DNA of 64,000 nt from Isoetes taiwanensis (GCA_021234155.1 JAJEKV010000018.1:15322925-15386924), one strand, 5' to 3'; shown: positions 53,480 to 64,000, numbered from the stretch's first letter. Made by a program: numbers and translations. Notes: a model not told the origin generated them from the letters alone.

Positions 53480-54696
53480 TGTTCTTTTTACGCTAGTTTT
53501 CGAAAAGAATATCCAAAATTCGAAGTTTCATTCTCAGCTTTTCGTGCACTGAAACCTCCATTTGTTCGAAAAGTAAAGGACAGGGAGACTTGTTGTTGTG
53601 TGTATCATATGAGACTAGATTATGTTAGACAAGCAAGGTTGGACATATGAATTTCTCTTGCTTTTGTCATGATTGTTGGTTGGGTAAGTACAGTAAGTGC
53701 ATAAACAAAGATAGAATAGGTACCTGGACTTTTTCAGAATTAAGACCAGGGATTCAAGATGATACTGTACTTGTGGATGGGCCAGTCTATGAGGGGGATG
53801 CTGAGTGGAAATCAGATATTATTGATGTAGGGGAGAACTTTGCAGTGGTTGCTCCAGCAGATAACAAAGAGAAGGTTGACTTCTACATCTTAAAGTGCAC
53901 TATACCTAAGCATGTTGTAGAGAAGGCCTACAAAGACCCATGGGGCCAAAAATTTGGGAGGAGGGAAGTCGTTGTGACAGGCAAGTTTTATAAACTGGTA
54001 GGAGACAACAAATATGAGCTGCTTGAATATGAGCCAGACTGCAGTGTTTATAGCCACCTGGTTGTGTCATGCAATTTTGAAATGAAAGATGTGGGATGTA
54101 ATATGTTTGAATTGGAAGCTGATGTCCATGAAAACATACTTGAAAGTTTGCAGACTTGCTCACATATATTAGCACAATGTGATGTTGCTAGCAGCAGCAA
54201 TCCAGCAGACAAAACAACAGGTAAGTCAACAGGCAAGTCAGCAGGAAAGTCAACAGCCAAGTCAGCAGGTAAGTCAACAGACAAGTCAGCAGACAAAGTG
54301 GCGAACCAAATCAAGAGCCAAGTCGGCGAGGCAAGTCAACAGAAAGTCAACAACCAAGTCGGCCGAGGTAAGTCAACGACACAAGTCAGCGGACAAAGTG
54401 GCGAACAAATCGGTAGCCAAGTCGGCCGAGGCAAGGTGGCGACCAAGTCAACAGCCCAAGTCAGCGGAGACAAGTCAGCGAGACAAGTCAACGGACAAAG
54501 TGGCGGTGCAAATCAAGAGCCAAGTCAGCAGAGCAAGGTGGCGGCCAAGTCAACAGACAAGTCAGCAGATAAGTCAACAGACAAGTCAACAGACAAGGTG
54601 GCAGGCAAATCAGTAGCCAAGTCAACAGCCAAGTCATCAAGCAATATGGCAGCCAAGTCATCCAAGTCTAAAATTACCAAAATATTAGACAAGTGA
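53480..54696 (+). CDS. T2 transposase-related gene, Cys/His block, beta domain and K/S/T tail
   Basis: Acceptor TTAATGCAG at 53480, then CSFYASFRKEYPKFEVSFSA, LKPPFVRKVKDRETCCCVYH (conserved Cys-rich block), a stop at 53648, and the next frame 53647-54696: CFCHDCWLGKYSKCINKD, a beta region (FAVVAPADNKEKVDFYILKC, VVVTGKFYKLVGDNKYELLE) resembling the C-terminal region of the T1 transposase, and a 160-residue tail of repeated KS(T/A)(D/G/A). The DDE core present in T1 is not found, so this is a derivative or incomplete transposase. Confidence 0.55.
54205..54690 (+). repeat. coding minisatellite (AAGTCARCRGNN)
   Basis: Twelve-base units AAGTCAACAGAC, AAGTCAGCAGGT and similar, about 30 copies with interspersed changes, translating to the K-S-T/A-D/G/A tail. 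Confidence 0.8.
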
Positions 54697-54769
54697 CCAA
54701 CTCAATTAACAAAAAAACCATACAATTGACAATTTCATTCCAACAATTTCATTGACAATTTAAACTTGT

Positions 54770-54975
54770 AAATGCCAAGAACAAAATAAAACCATTGGTT
54801 AATGCAAATGGGTTTAAACCATTGGTTAATGTAAATGGGTTCAAACCATTGGTTAATAAAAACATTGGTTAATGCAAATGGTTAATGCAAATGAGTTAAT
54901 ATCATTGGTTAATCAAAATAAAACCATTGGTTAATATCATTGGTTAATCAAAATAAAACCATTGGTTAATGCAAA
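54770..54975 (+). repeat. tandem repeat ACCATTGGTTAATGCAAATG
   Basis: About eight units of variable length built on CATTGGTTAATGCAAATGGG downstream of the stop codon. Confidence 0.75.
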
Positions 54976-55299
54976 TGGGTTTGGTTATTCTATGCTTATC
55001 TAAATCTAATGGTCATCTAAGTCTATGATTATCCACTTCAATGGTTAAAATTCAATGGTATCAGAATCGATCCAATGGTCTTAAATTTAATTTTCAGCCT
55101 AATCATCTCACATAACATCAACAAGGTGGATATATAAATATATTGATTCAAGAACTGTGTATACAAAATTGAACCAAGTACAAAATTGGAGGATGCTTAG
55201 CAGACAAAATTGCATCCCATCTTCAATAACTTAAATCACTTCATAGGTATGATAGCATATTAGAAGATTAGAAGTTCCAGTAGTCAGAAGATACAACTT

Positions 55300-55957
55300 A
55301 ATTTTTTTCTTTTTTAAACCTTTGCAGCATATATGACTCTGCAAGAGTCAGTCCATTTTCCTCCTCGTTGTCTGGAGAAGAAATAACATCTTCCTTTTGG
55401 TCAATGTCGTTGCTTTTAACTGATATAAAAAAGGAAACACATCAGAAAACATAATCAAACAATAATAGGAGGATATTGGAATCAGCAACCACACATTCTC
55501 TCACTTACCAATGTTCAACATTTCAGCACCAGCATCATGAACATCAGCTCCATCATGAACATCAGCAACCGACATCAGCACCAGGCAAATCCTTCATCAG
55601 GTTTCTTGGCATAATTGTTGGCTCCCCCAACTCCTTAGGGTCTGCTGCTACTGAAACAACTTTAAAGAGAAAGATTTAAAGTCAGCAGCCTAACTATGTA
55701 AGTAATGAAGGTCAAACATACAATACCTTTGGATTTGCTACTGAGTGGACTGCCAAAAGCTTCTTCACCTTCATCAGCACATAGTCCATCCATTAAGAAT
55801 TGCATGTTGATGTCTTTCACAGCTGAAGAAGAACAAACAAGATCAACATAATATGAGACAAGAGTAGCATCACAATATGAAAACACTCACCTTTATTTAC
55901 TAGATGTTTGGGAGACTTTGGGCTCTGCTTAGCTTCATCTGCATCTGTCATAGTCAG
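55300..55957 (-). CDS. T2 minus-strand gene, C-terminal exons
   Basis: Short minus-strand segments with plausible splice borders: MQFLMDGLCADEGEEAFGSP near 55730-55810 and an acidic segment near 55340-55420 (ENGLTLAESYM-like). No known domain. Confidence 0.35.
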
Positions 55958-56344
55958 TTAGAATCCAGCACTCAATATATCACAACCTGCACCTAAACAC
56001 TGCATGCTATCCAGCACAGACGAAAAGCAAGCTAAGTGCCACTTATGGCTGCACTTCAGCTGAACATGCATGGTGTATTCATCACTAAAATCAAGGCCAC
56101 ACAAGACACAAGCTTCAGAAGTAGAAGATTGAGGAAAGTTATAAATACCCATGTTGATGTTGATGGCCTGAAATTTCTTATTATTCTGTAGCACAGAAAT
56201 TTGAGTTGCTTTTGAATGCCACTTTTCAATACTTACATCAAATGCTGCTATATCTCGTTTCAGTATTGAAACCTCATCAACCAAAGAGTTGTACTTGCCC
56301 TTATCCATGCTCAACAGAGTCTGCTGGAGAAGACCCTTTAACAA
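55958..56344 (-). CDS. T2 minus-strand gene, RING-like zinc-finger exon
   Basis: Encodes a coiled helix (LVDEVSILKRDIAAFDVSIE) then ACVLCGLDFSDEYTM, LKCSHKWHLACF and CLGAGCD. The order C-x2-C, C-x-H-x2-H-x2-C, C-x4-C is RING-like, suggesting a ubiquitin-ligase-type or structural finger. The spacing is unusual. Confidence 0.55.
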   Translation of the reverse strand: MLKGLLQQTLLSMDKGKYNSLVDEVSILKRDIAAFDVSIEKWHSKATQISVLQNNKKFQAININMGIYNFPQSSTSEACVLCGLDFSDEYTMHVQLKCSHKWHLACFSSVLDSMQCLGAGCDILSAGF

Positions 56345-56562
56345 ATCCTCCTCGTCTTCAAATGTGCGGTTGTCTTATCTATTGGCATCATCACGCAAAA
56401 TCTCGTTTCAAGTCACATCGAATTTGTATTTCTACGCAGCGAATGCGCTAATCTGTTTGCACACAACTTCGAAGCGGCCCGGTACCTTCCATCCTCGGCA
56501 CCTCTTCTTCAACTTTGATTAGCTTTGTTCCGCGACCTCACCCTTCATTTCCACGAGCTTTC

Positions 56563-56880
56563 TTACCCGCCATCACAATCGAATGTTCTTCTCAAAAGTA
56601 TTGGCCGGGGTTTTCCTTGACCTTTTCTTCCACGGAATCCACGCGCGAAGTCTGCGACAAAAGAAGCCCAGCTCACTAAAAACTCCTTTGGGTTTGCAAG
56701 AGCCTTGTTGGTGTCTTTGCCATCGCGAAAACTCTTGCAAATTGAGTTCGAACCGTGATTAACCGACTTCTTCACGTATACCTTGTTAATCGGATCTGTC
56801 AATTCAGCCACGAAACACGTTTGGGCGTCCTTGATCTTCATTTTCCCACATTCAAGGGACACTTCCAAACCTGTAACCAT
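56563..56880 (-). CDS. T2 minus-strand gene, middle exon
   Basis: The frame MVTGLEVSLECGKMKIKDAQ, then VKKSVNHGSNSICKSFRDGK, then LVSWASFVADFARGF has even composition and no stop for 105 residues. Family unknown. Confidence 0.45.
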   Translation of the reverse strand: MVTGLEVSLECGKMKIKDAQTCFVAELTDPINKVYVKKSVNHGSNSICKSFRDGKDTNKALANPKEFLVSWASFVADFARGFRGRKGQGKPRPILLRRTFDCDGG

Positions 56881-56889
56881 TCATTTTTC

Positions 56890-57072
56890 CGAAACATCTT
56901 CCGGCTTCAACCTTGGGCTTCTTTCCCCACCGGCGGACCCGGCAAGTAGCGAATTCACGCTCTGTCCTAGCAACCGAAACGCAAATAAAATGGAAAAGCT
57001 TTAAAATTCAATCTCTGTAATAAATCAGAGCGAAAAACCTCAACATTGTTACCTGTTTCGAAGCTGGCTCCA
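56890..57072 (-). CDS. T2 minus-strand gene, 5' exons
   Basis: MEPASKQ|GTAACA (about 57072-57052) joins in frame through acceptor GGACAG to SVNSLLAGSAGGERSPRLKP (56965-56890), ending EDVSEK. The following join to 56880 is uncertain. Confidence 0.45.
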
Positions 57073-57357
57073 TCGCTTGAATTAGACGGAACGAAAATGA
57101 GCTTGAAGAGCGAAAAAGAACTTCAAAGGGCGCACTGTTCCGGCAGAGCTTGAAGTTTCGAAAAATTTGGGAAGCTTGGGAGGAATCGGACCCCAAATCA
57201 TTTGGCGCGCATTCCGGAGCTCGTAAGCCCCCTTCATCATGACCGTCGCCAGACTTCATTACGCCCGTCGCCAGACTTCATTACACCCGTACGGCCTCTC
57301 TCGCGAAAAAAAGCAGCGCTCATATAAGGTGCTTACGACGTGCTGAGATTTCGCTTT

Positions 57358-57391
57358 TTTGTACACCACCAATAAAAAATGACCCATGTAC
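57358..57391 (-). repeat. T2 right terminal repeat
   Basis: TTGTACACCACCAATAAAAA followed by ATGACCCATGTAC on the plus strand. Just inside, near 57236-57290, GTCGCCAGACTTCATTAC is repeated twice. Confidence 0.65.
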
Positions 57392-58208
57392 TAACTTTAA
57401 GAAATTTCAAATAGTGTTTATATTTTTCTTTTTTTTTTCCACTTTCCTTTTTGTTCCAAGTACAAAGTTGAAGCATTAGAGGAAAAGGAACAATGTAGTC
57501 CCTTTTTTTTTTTAGATTTTTGAACATGTTCATGTATGTTTGTGTCTTGATTTATGTATTTACAATAAATTCAATGTCTTTGCCAAAATGCTTGGATTTT
57601 TTTGAATTACTTTAGCGTGATGGCTAATATTTACCTTTCAATTTTGTAAAAGTTTATCCAAAACCTTTCTGAAGGTGGACGCAGCTTCAAGTTTTTGTAG
57701 CAAAGGCATCTTAGGTGTTCGCCTAAACTTCTGAAGATACCTGTCCAGCGCAAGACCTGAGGTCAGAAAGCCTTCTTGCCTGTTCTTCTGTGATCAAATT
57801 TTTTGTTGGAATAATTGGATTTGAGATTTGATCGTTCCAAGTGCTTCAATTTTCAACTCATATATAATTCAGTTTCAATTTTTGTTTAAAGGTATTTATT
57901 TGAAGTTATTTCGTTTGAGGCATTACGGTTGTGACACGTAGCATGCAAACAATCTTGGAACCTGGTGTGACTTATTATGGCACGTAGATGCAAACAATAA
58001 TTGTGGCATTTATATGGTGCATTTATTGCAATTATTGTGGCATTTATGATATGCACTTATGGTGCATTTATTGCGGCTGGAAGAATACAGTGACCCAATA
58101 TTCTTGCACGGTCTTTTCCTCTGTTTCGTGCTCTGCTTGTGCTTGAAGTGGCTATGATCCATAACCGGCCGCTGTTAGCAGCGCACATTAGAAGCTTTCC
58201 GAGCTCCA
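57392..58208. other. non-coding spacer
   Basis: AT-rich, with repeated TGTGGCATTTAT and ATGGTGCATTTATTG phrases near 58000-58075. No gene seen. Confidence 0.45.
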
Positions 58209-58845
58209 TCAGGCCATATCTGGCCGGAGAAACCCACCATAGCCAGGGTGATTAAGGGGCTTAAAAAGGCTCAATTTGAGGCCGATATGGTCAGGGGAGG
58301 AAAATTTGAGACGGGATTGATCTGCATTGGGGAGGGAGATAGAAGGGCGATTCTGGAAAGGGGAAGGATGATCTTCGAGGGAAGATTTAACATGGGTACT
58401 GGAAAATCCGGCCTCGTGCATTACTCTGCTAACAGAAGGATCATCTAGGATTGAGATAATAAGCTGTTCCATTTCTACCTTAAAGGCGAGGAGGCGGACC
58501 TGCTGCTGCTCGGGGCAGCCCCTGGTGAGCCTGGGCTCGTTTTAGAGCTGCGACCAAGGCATTGGAAAGGGATGGATTATTGGGTGAAGAAATCTGGGAT
58601 GAAATCTGGGTTGTGGGCAGCCGATCTAATGCTACGTTGAACTGGAGCGGGTGCGGAAGATGCAAATGGGATTGGAGGCATGCCTGCCTGAGCATGCTCC
58701 CTAGTGCTGTTAGCAGCGTCGCTGCAACATGTAAGGGCGTTACCTGTGCATGCCCCCTTCTGTGCGCCTCCGTCACTGCCTGCTTCATTACTCCTGATGC
58801 CTCCGTTGTTAATGTCTGCTGCACTGTGCTCATCCCTGCCCTCAT
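58209..58845 (-). pseudogene. SMXL-like: SMXL/D53-like N-terminal fragment (double Clp-N)
   Basis: On the minus strand, starting at 58845: [62 protein letters not shown]; then, after a one-base frame change at a G run (58520-58523), [40 protein letters not shown]. This is the double Clp-N region of SMAX1-LIKE proteins, repressors degraded in strigolactone/karrikin signalling. Full-length members have roughly 900-1100 residues with an ATPase-like C-terminus; here it stops at 58209 after about 205 residues. Either a truncated pseudogene or a first exon carrying an assembly error. Confidence 0.85.
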
Positions 58846-59960
58846 TTTTCCAGAATTCTTCGATCAATTCTTCTTCATTCTTCCTTTTGCTTCCCACCCA
58901 CAAATTTTTCTGCTTCAATTCTGTTAATTCTAGCCTCTGGAATCAACTTCCGGTTCTGGAATTCTCCACTGAGCACAAACTCGGTTTTTTTTAGTTCTTT
59001 TGTAGCCCGCAGATCGGTCGGAATTTGCCTCCTCTCATGCTTTATTAGTACCAATCAATCAGACCATTCAAATCTTTTAATCTGTATCACAGAATGCTTC
59101 ATTTTTTTTTGGTAAAGATTAGCGTCAATCTAGCTGAGTCGTAACGCTGGATTTGGAAGAAAAATTCTCGAGCACAAGCACTCCACAAGGAAAATGGAGA
59201 TTTTTCAGTCGCTCATTTCCGTCGTTTTGCTTGTTAAAGAGTCCTTTTTCACACCTGCTCCTGTGCCACGTCAACGCATACGCCACGTGGACATACTTTC
59301 CAACTCTAACAGGCTGCAAATCATCCATCTCTAAAAACGCAATACAAAACTAGAGGACTAATGAAAAAAACACAGGGCGAAAGCAGAACTACTGAAAAAT
59401 GAATTCTATAGATAGAACAAAGAGGGTTTACCCGATCTATTAAAATACAGAGCTAAATGAAGAGCAGATTGAATCGTGCTAAAATTCTGAATACATGGCT
59501 GAGATCTGTTGCCTAGGCCTAGTTGTCTAGTTTGAGAGATAGTAAAAGTGCATCCTCATTTCTTATTAGATATTTATTTCGCTTCGCAAAAGCTGATATT
59601 TTCAGTTTTAACTTAGGGTTTAAGGTTTGTTTAAAGGTATAATGGTGAAAGCCCCTTAATCACCCCATAAAAGGGCTTTGGATATATGCCATCACACTTA
59701 AAAGTAGAGTTAGCCCTTTCTTTAAGCTCCCTTATAATGCTTATTGAGTTCCCAAAGCTTAGTGTAACAGAGAATGCAGTCTGGGCTCTTATAACTGTAG
59801 TGGTCGTCTTCGAATTCTCAGTTGGTAAAGATTTCTCAGTTGGTAAAGAATTGATACCTTAATCTCTGTTCCTTTCCAATTTAATCAAGATTATTTTCTG
59901 TAATCAAATAAAAACTTCTGGAAAAAATGTATGTGGGATTCCCTTTGCTTACATAGCAGA
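58846..59960. other. non-coding, possible SMXL upstream region
   Basis: 58846-59000 is T-rich (A-rich on the minus strand) as expected for a leader. No clear TATA box. A short duplication TTCTCAGTTGGTAAAGA lies near 59815-59850. Confidence 0.4.
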
Positions 59961-60245
59961 AATGCTTATCGCATTGGCAGTATAGTGGTTAGGCTACTGG
60001 TTACGGGTATTCCCCGCCCAGGCTCAAACCCCACTTGCTATGATTGATCTATGAAAAGTGCTTATCGCAGTAGTAGTCTAGTGGTTAGGCTGTTGAATAT
60101 ATGGGTGTCCCCTGTCCAAGCTCAAATCCCACTGACCATTATTGGGTGGCATGGATGATCTATGTCATGGTGATCATAGCCTGATGGTTAGACCATTGGA
60201 TATGGGTGTTCCCCTGTCCAGGTTCAAAACCCACTGGCTATTGTT
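59961..60245 (+). repeat. three tandem tRNA-like (SINE-type) units
   Basis: Units start near 59961, 60056 and 60155. Each has an A-box-like TAGTGGTTAGG (GATGGTTAGA in the third) and a B-box (GGCTCAAACC, GCTCAAATCC, GGTTCAAAAC) about 40 bp later. They resemble Asp/Glu-type tRNA-derived sequences but do not fold into proper tRNAs. Confidence 0.55.
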
Positions 60246-60264
60246 GCATGACATGATTGTCAAA

Positions 60265-60362
60265 AAAAAAGGGCATCCTATATAGTCGTTATGGTCAGCA
60301 TCCTTCTATCGTGAGGGCACTGGACACAGGGCAAAAAAAAAAAAAAAAAGCGAGTTCAAATC
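60265..60362 (+). repeat. fourth tRNA-like unit interrupted by poly(A)
   Basis: TATAGTCGTTATGGTCAGCA, then GAGGGCACTGGACACAGGG, a run of about 17 A, then CGAGTTCAAATCCCCGC (B-box arm). The A run sits where the anticodon/variable region would be. Confidence 0.45.
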
Positions 60363-60721
60363 CCCGCATGTTCTAGCACGACGAGATAAGTTGGTGAAGA
60401 GAAGCGTTGGCGACGCTAGCCGCCTCATAAGTTTCTTGTATAAATAATCATAACAATTGCTGTTTTTCAATGAGTATTCACCACATGAATTTGAGAATTT
60501 CCAGTTGACAAAATATTTCTATTAACACTGTATAGATATTGTTTTATTTCTAGCCAAATGATTGTCATTGCTTATTTCTTGTAACAATTAATTTATCACT
60601 AATCATTAGAGGTAATTTGAGATCTCATTTTGTCCCATTAAGGGATGCTTAAAAAGCCACATCACCTTTTTAAACTGTCCAATAAGAGAAGAGCTCCAGT
60701 GTATTTTATTCCAGGATTATA
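60363..60721. other. non-coding spacer
   Basis: AT-rich; no gene seen. Confidence 0.4.
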
Positions 60722-61046
60722 TTAAATCCCCCTTCAAACCCCCTTTGGTTTGGGTGCATATTCACACGGGGGGTGACTCCGGGCAACGAGAGCTGTTGGA
60801 TAGGCATATTCACCCCTTATTCCTTAATCTACACCGTACACAAAGTTCCTCGTTTGTGGGGTATGGAAGTATGGAATTTGCTATACTGTATAACAAGATT
60901 TGCAAAATACTATAAGATTTGAGGTAATATACTATATGGTGTTGATTTTGTACGTGCAAAAAATATTTATAGGGGCTCTCGCTGCCCTACGTCACCCCCC
61001 GTGTGAATATGCACCCAAACCAAAGGGGGTTTGAAGGGGGATTTAA
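60722..61046. mobile_element. MITE with roughly 72-bp terminal inverted repeats
   Basis: Left arm TTAAATCCCCCTTCAAACCC through GGGTGCATATTCACACGG to AACGAGAGC; the right arm is the near-exact complement, ending GGGGGATTTAA. Total 325 bp, AT-rich centre, no coding capacity. Target duplication not resolved. Confidence 0.85.
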
Positions 61047-61110
61047 TTTAAAAGTAATGTAATGGTTTAATGTAATGGTTTAATTTAATTTAATGTAATG
61101 GTTTTTGTTA
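61047..61110 (+). repeat. short tandem TAATGTAATGGTT repeats
   Basis: AATGTAATGGTTTAATGTAA and related units next to the MITE. Confidence 0.7.
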
Positions 61111-64000
61111 TAGGTTAAAAAAAATTTTTGCCCCTTCGGGGCTAAGAACAAACAACGTGACTTCACACTTGGATGAGTTAATTTTCTGCAAAAGTACAAC
61201 TGGACAACTGTATATCTAGCATAAGTGCATGAAGCAGACATCAAACATCCCAAAGGCAGACATCAAACATCCCAAAGGATAATGCTGCATCAAACATTAT
61301 GGAGCAAGAGCGATACATTAAAGGTAAAAGTAAAAAACATGTGTGATAATAGTATAGACATTTTGTAATCATTTTATTGAAACGTACGAAAAAAACCCAC
61401 TAGGAAATAAACAATGGCAAGTGATAAGGAAAATAAATGAGATTATAATTTATAAGTTTGTATGTTAGATATTAGAAGCGGAAAAAAGGACCTAACTAGC
61501 CCCTAGAGTAATGCATGGTCTTTGCCCCTTATACATTAATAGCATATTATACTTGCATCTCTTCACAACCTAGCTTATTCAAAGATCTAAATATTGTATA
61601 GAGGGAGCAAATGCAATGTCTCGTACATTCCACGATTCTAGAAATACAATCCACTAGTTTTGCATAAGGAATAAAAATGTCAATGCACAACTGGAGATTC
61701 TCACTTCCATTGAGGTGAACATATAGAATTGGTAGCATAATCTCAAGAAACACTTCTAATTCTAGTCTCAATTCCCCGCATTGCCCCAAGGGCCGCAAAC
61801 TAGAAGTCCTTGCAAACTACACAAAGCAAAAATAATGGTCACGTATCGATTTGCATCATATGAGTTTCTTGAATTCAACAAAGCACATTACCTTCTTTTA
61901 CATTACTAGAACTTTGAGCTGGAGCTTTATCTACATTCTGCAATGTGAAGATAACATCATCACTATCTGAGTCTGAAACAGCTCCCTCACTTAAATTCTG
62001 CAAAAACTGCCTTAGGTTCACAACTATTCTCGAAGAGATGAATAATTTTGAGCTGTGTCTTCCTTAGTTGTTTGTGCAATTGCCATCGTAAGCATTGCTA
62101 GAGATATCAACATCCTGCAAAATTTTTTTGAACCTGCATAGAGAATACTACAGAGAATACTTTAGCATTAACGTATTTTGAGCAGCACATATGCAAAAAC
62201 TTTCCAAGAACATGACAAATGCTAGCAAGGTAGTATGTAAATTCGAGCCTGGACAAAGGAAAGCAAGCCATTGCATAACTTAAAGCAATGAATTCCATGG
62301 TTTAACAGTGTGGAATTAAGCTTAGAACAAACGAGAGAGAGCACAAATGAAAAATAGAAGATAAGATAATGCTTAGAAGGATAAGAGGTGAAATTTCACC
62401 TGGAAGTATAGCTCATTCTTGAAAGGATGACCTTTATAAAATAATCTGTAATCCAACGCATTGTACCCCTTGCTTCATCAAGCAATCCAGCTTTTTCAAG
62501 AATTCTCCATGCTAGAACTGTGGCTACAAAAGCCATTGCAAAACCAAACTTCACGCGGTGTCCCCACGATTGAAAACACCGCCTGGATTAGTGCCTAGTA
62601 TCAAATTGCGGGAAGTTTGCCTTCGTCGTAGTTGCCAAATCGTTGTTATTTCCAGGATCTACTTGCGAATCCCCAAATACAAACAGAGCTGGTGTGGCAG
62701 CATATGTACTCATTGTCCAGAGAAACAAAAAACGAGTGCCATCTTAGCTTCCACCCCCATCACAAAAAATCTAACTTCAGCTCATTCTTTTTAGATTAGG
62801 TAGACCTACATTTGAGATTGGATGTAAAAGACAAAATCACAATCCCGATAAATGATCTTGCTCCAATTTTACTGGAGATTGAGAGCCATTAGCTCAGATT
62901 CGGCAAAAAAAATACCGAGACATAACTTAGCTTTAAAGGGTCCTTGGAACGGTAGTTGAGCTGGCTTGCCCGGCATTGATATGGATAGTAATAGAGCAAT
63001 AAACATGTACACATAATTTATGGCCTCCGTAAAAGAAACGAGGGAAGAAAGTTTACCTTGGTTTTGGTTCCGTGCCGGGACGGATTGACGATACACCTAA
63101 AACCCCATATCCGACCTTTCTACCGGTATAATGGCGAAGCTTTCAATGCTTCGCGTGGAGGGATCGCTGCCGTTGTTTGGGGTAGTTTTAAAACGTAAGC
63201 ATCTACAGTAAACTGAAGTCGAAATAGTGTTACGATCATGTGTATGCCAAAATCCGCAAAATCTAAAACTAGAGATATGTGTGCGGAACTCCCGAGCTCA
63301 CGGCCGCAGATGAAACCTCCCCGGCTCTCGGGTTGTAGGAGAAACCCCCAACTCGGATTTGCCCTAGAACTTTTATAAAGGCCCAAAACTTGATATCCGC
63401 CTTGACAAATCCGTTGCTTCAAATATGTTGCAAATCCATTGCTTCAAATCCAATATGTTGCAAATCCATTTGCTTCAAATCCGCCAACCCCAACAAAGGT
63501 TCATGGCCAAGCTTTAGGGCAAACGAGGCTTGCATGTTCAGCCCCTAAAATAAAAAGAGGGCTTTTGTTGTGAGCCCTTGGATGTTAGACCATTGAAAAA
63601 AAAAAAGCTAAATCAACGACTAAGAAATGGTGCACTCTAGATGTACGCATTAGTACATCTATTCGAATACGCCATGAAATCTTAGGAAAACCTTTGTGAA
63701 AAGCGTACAAAAACACAAAGAAAACCCCCTGTTATTATGCTACATATTAATGCAGTTCTAACTAACTTTTGCAGTGTCATTTTTCTACTATAACTTTTGA
63801 TCAAAAACTCCGATTCGAACACTATTTGTGGCAATGGATTCGTCTCCTCAAGATCTTTCTAATGACAACCCATTGTTATATCTTTTGGGATGTAAATATA
63901 TAAGAAAAGAACAAAAAACCATATTTTTTAAGGTTAACACATATGGCTTGTATTGAAATACATCATAACCATATATCACTTGAAAGATCTTTTCATTCTG
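61111..64000. other. non-coding; no gene recognised
   Basis: Scattered short open frames (for example minus strand 61547-61798 and 63120-63422) carry no motifs. There is a short CTTCAAATCC/ATGTTGCAAATCC repeat near 63415-63480. Fragments of a host gene cannot be excluded. Confidence 0.4.

Larger units (their letters stand above)
51640..57391. mobile_element. putative DNA transposon T2 (about 5.75 kb)
   Basis: Ends pair as an imperfect roughly 31-bp terminal inverted repeat: the left has GGTGGTGTAC at 51661, the right GTACACCACC at 57361, with T-rich stretches and GTGGGT/GACCCA outside. Contains a plus-strand transposase-related gene and a convergent minus-strand gene with a RING-like finger. 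No clear target duplication. Confidence 0.6.

Noticed and set aside
59961-60245. Functional tRNA genes
   Set aside because: A and B boxes are present, but acceptor and anticodon stems do not pair properly.

Overview
This is nuclear DNA of a land plant, probably a non-seed lineage (fern, lycophyte or bryophyte). Introns have GT..AG borders, promoters carry plant-type TATA boxes, Ty3/gypsy chromoviruses and a Ty1/copia element are present, and there is a fragment of an SMXL (strigolactone/karrikin repressor) gene. The lineage is inferred from the kind of mobile elements and the SMXL start; I could not search. Most of the window is layered mobile DNA, but two parts look unusual.

Layout. 1-4848: mostly non-coding, with one possible host first exon behind a TATA box (2745-2970) and an A-rich repeat field. 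4849-8722: two tandem genes with matching promoters, each preceded by two approximately 55-67 bp palindromes and a TATA box. The first encodes a histone H3-like protein: a near-H3 N-terminal tail, a roughly 300-residue insert and a C-terminal H3 histone fold, split by one +1 frame change. The second has a 66-nt intron, is decayed and is of unknown function. 8937-16291: a decayed plus-strand chromovirus (gag, RT, RNase H, integrase, chromodomain, 3' LTR). 16447-25046: a minus-strand chromovirus (copy B1) whose 5' part is a patchwork of duplicated protease segments and LTR pieces. 25065-33605: a putative DNA transposon (T1). On its minus strand is a multi-exon gene joining a ParB-like domain to a bacterial-type (beta-class) DNA amino-methyltransferase; divergently, on the plus strand, lies a frameshifted DUF7869-type transposase gene. 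The introns and the shared promoter hold about 29 copies of a near-perfect palindrome, consensus CGGTATAAATTTATACCG, ten of them in a phased 28-bp array. 33606-41410: chromovirus copy B2, sharing the patchwork junctions of B1. 41395-47938: a degenerate GGAATCT array split by a complete Ty1/copia element (42418-47671; 719-bp LTRs; TCTCA target duplication). 47939-50340: another chromovirus LTR and 3' remnant. 51640-57391: a second putative DNA transposon (T2) with roughly 31-bp terminal inverted repeats, a transposase-related gene ending in a Lys/Ser/Thr-rich tail, and a convergent RING-like gene. 58209-58845: SMXL fragment. 59961-60360: tRNA-like tandem repeats. 60722-61046: a MITE with 72-bp inverted repeats. 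The remainder is non-coding.

The strongest candidates for undescribed biology are (1) the long-tailed H3-like gene with its duplicated palindrome promoter and (2) the T1 element, where a ParB-methyltransferase gene sits among dozens of identical palindromes that could be its binding or methylation sites. Both are inferences from sequence. Exon joins were worked out by hand and one junction in the methyltransferase gene (26974/26914) could not be resolved in frame.
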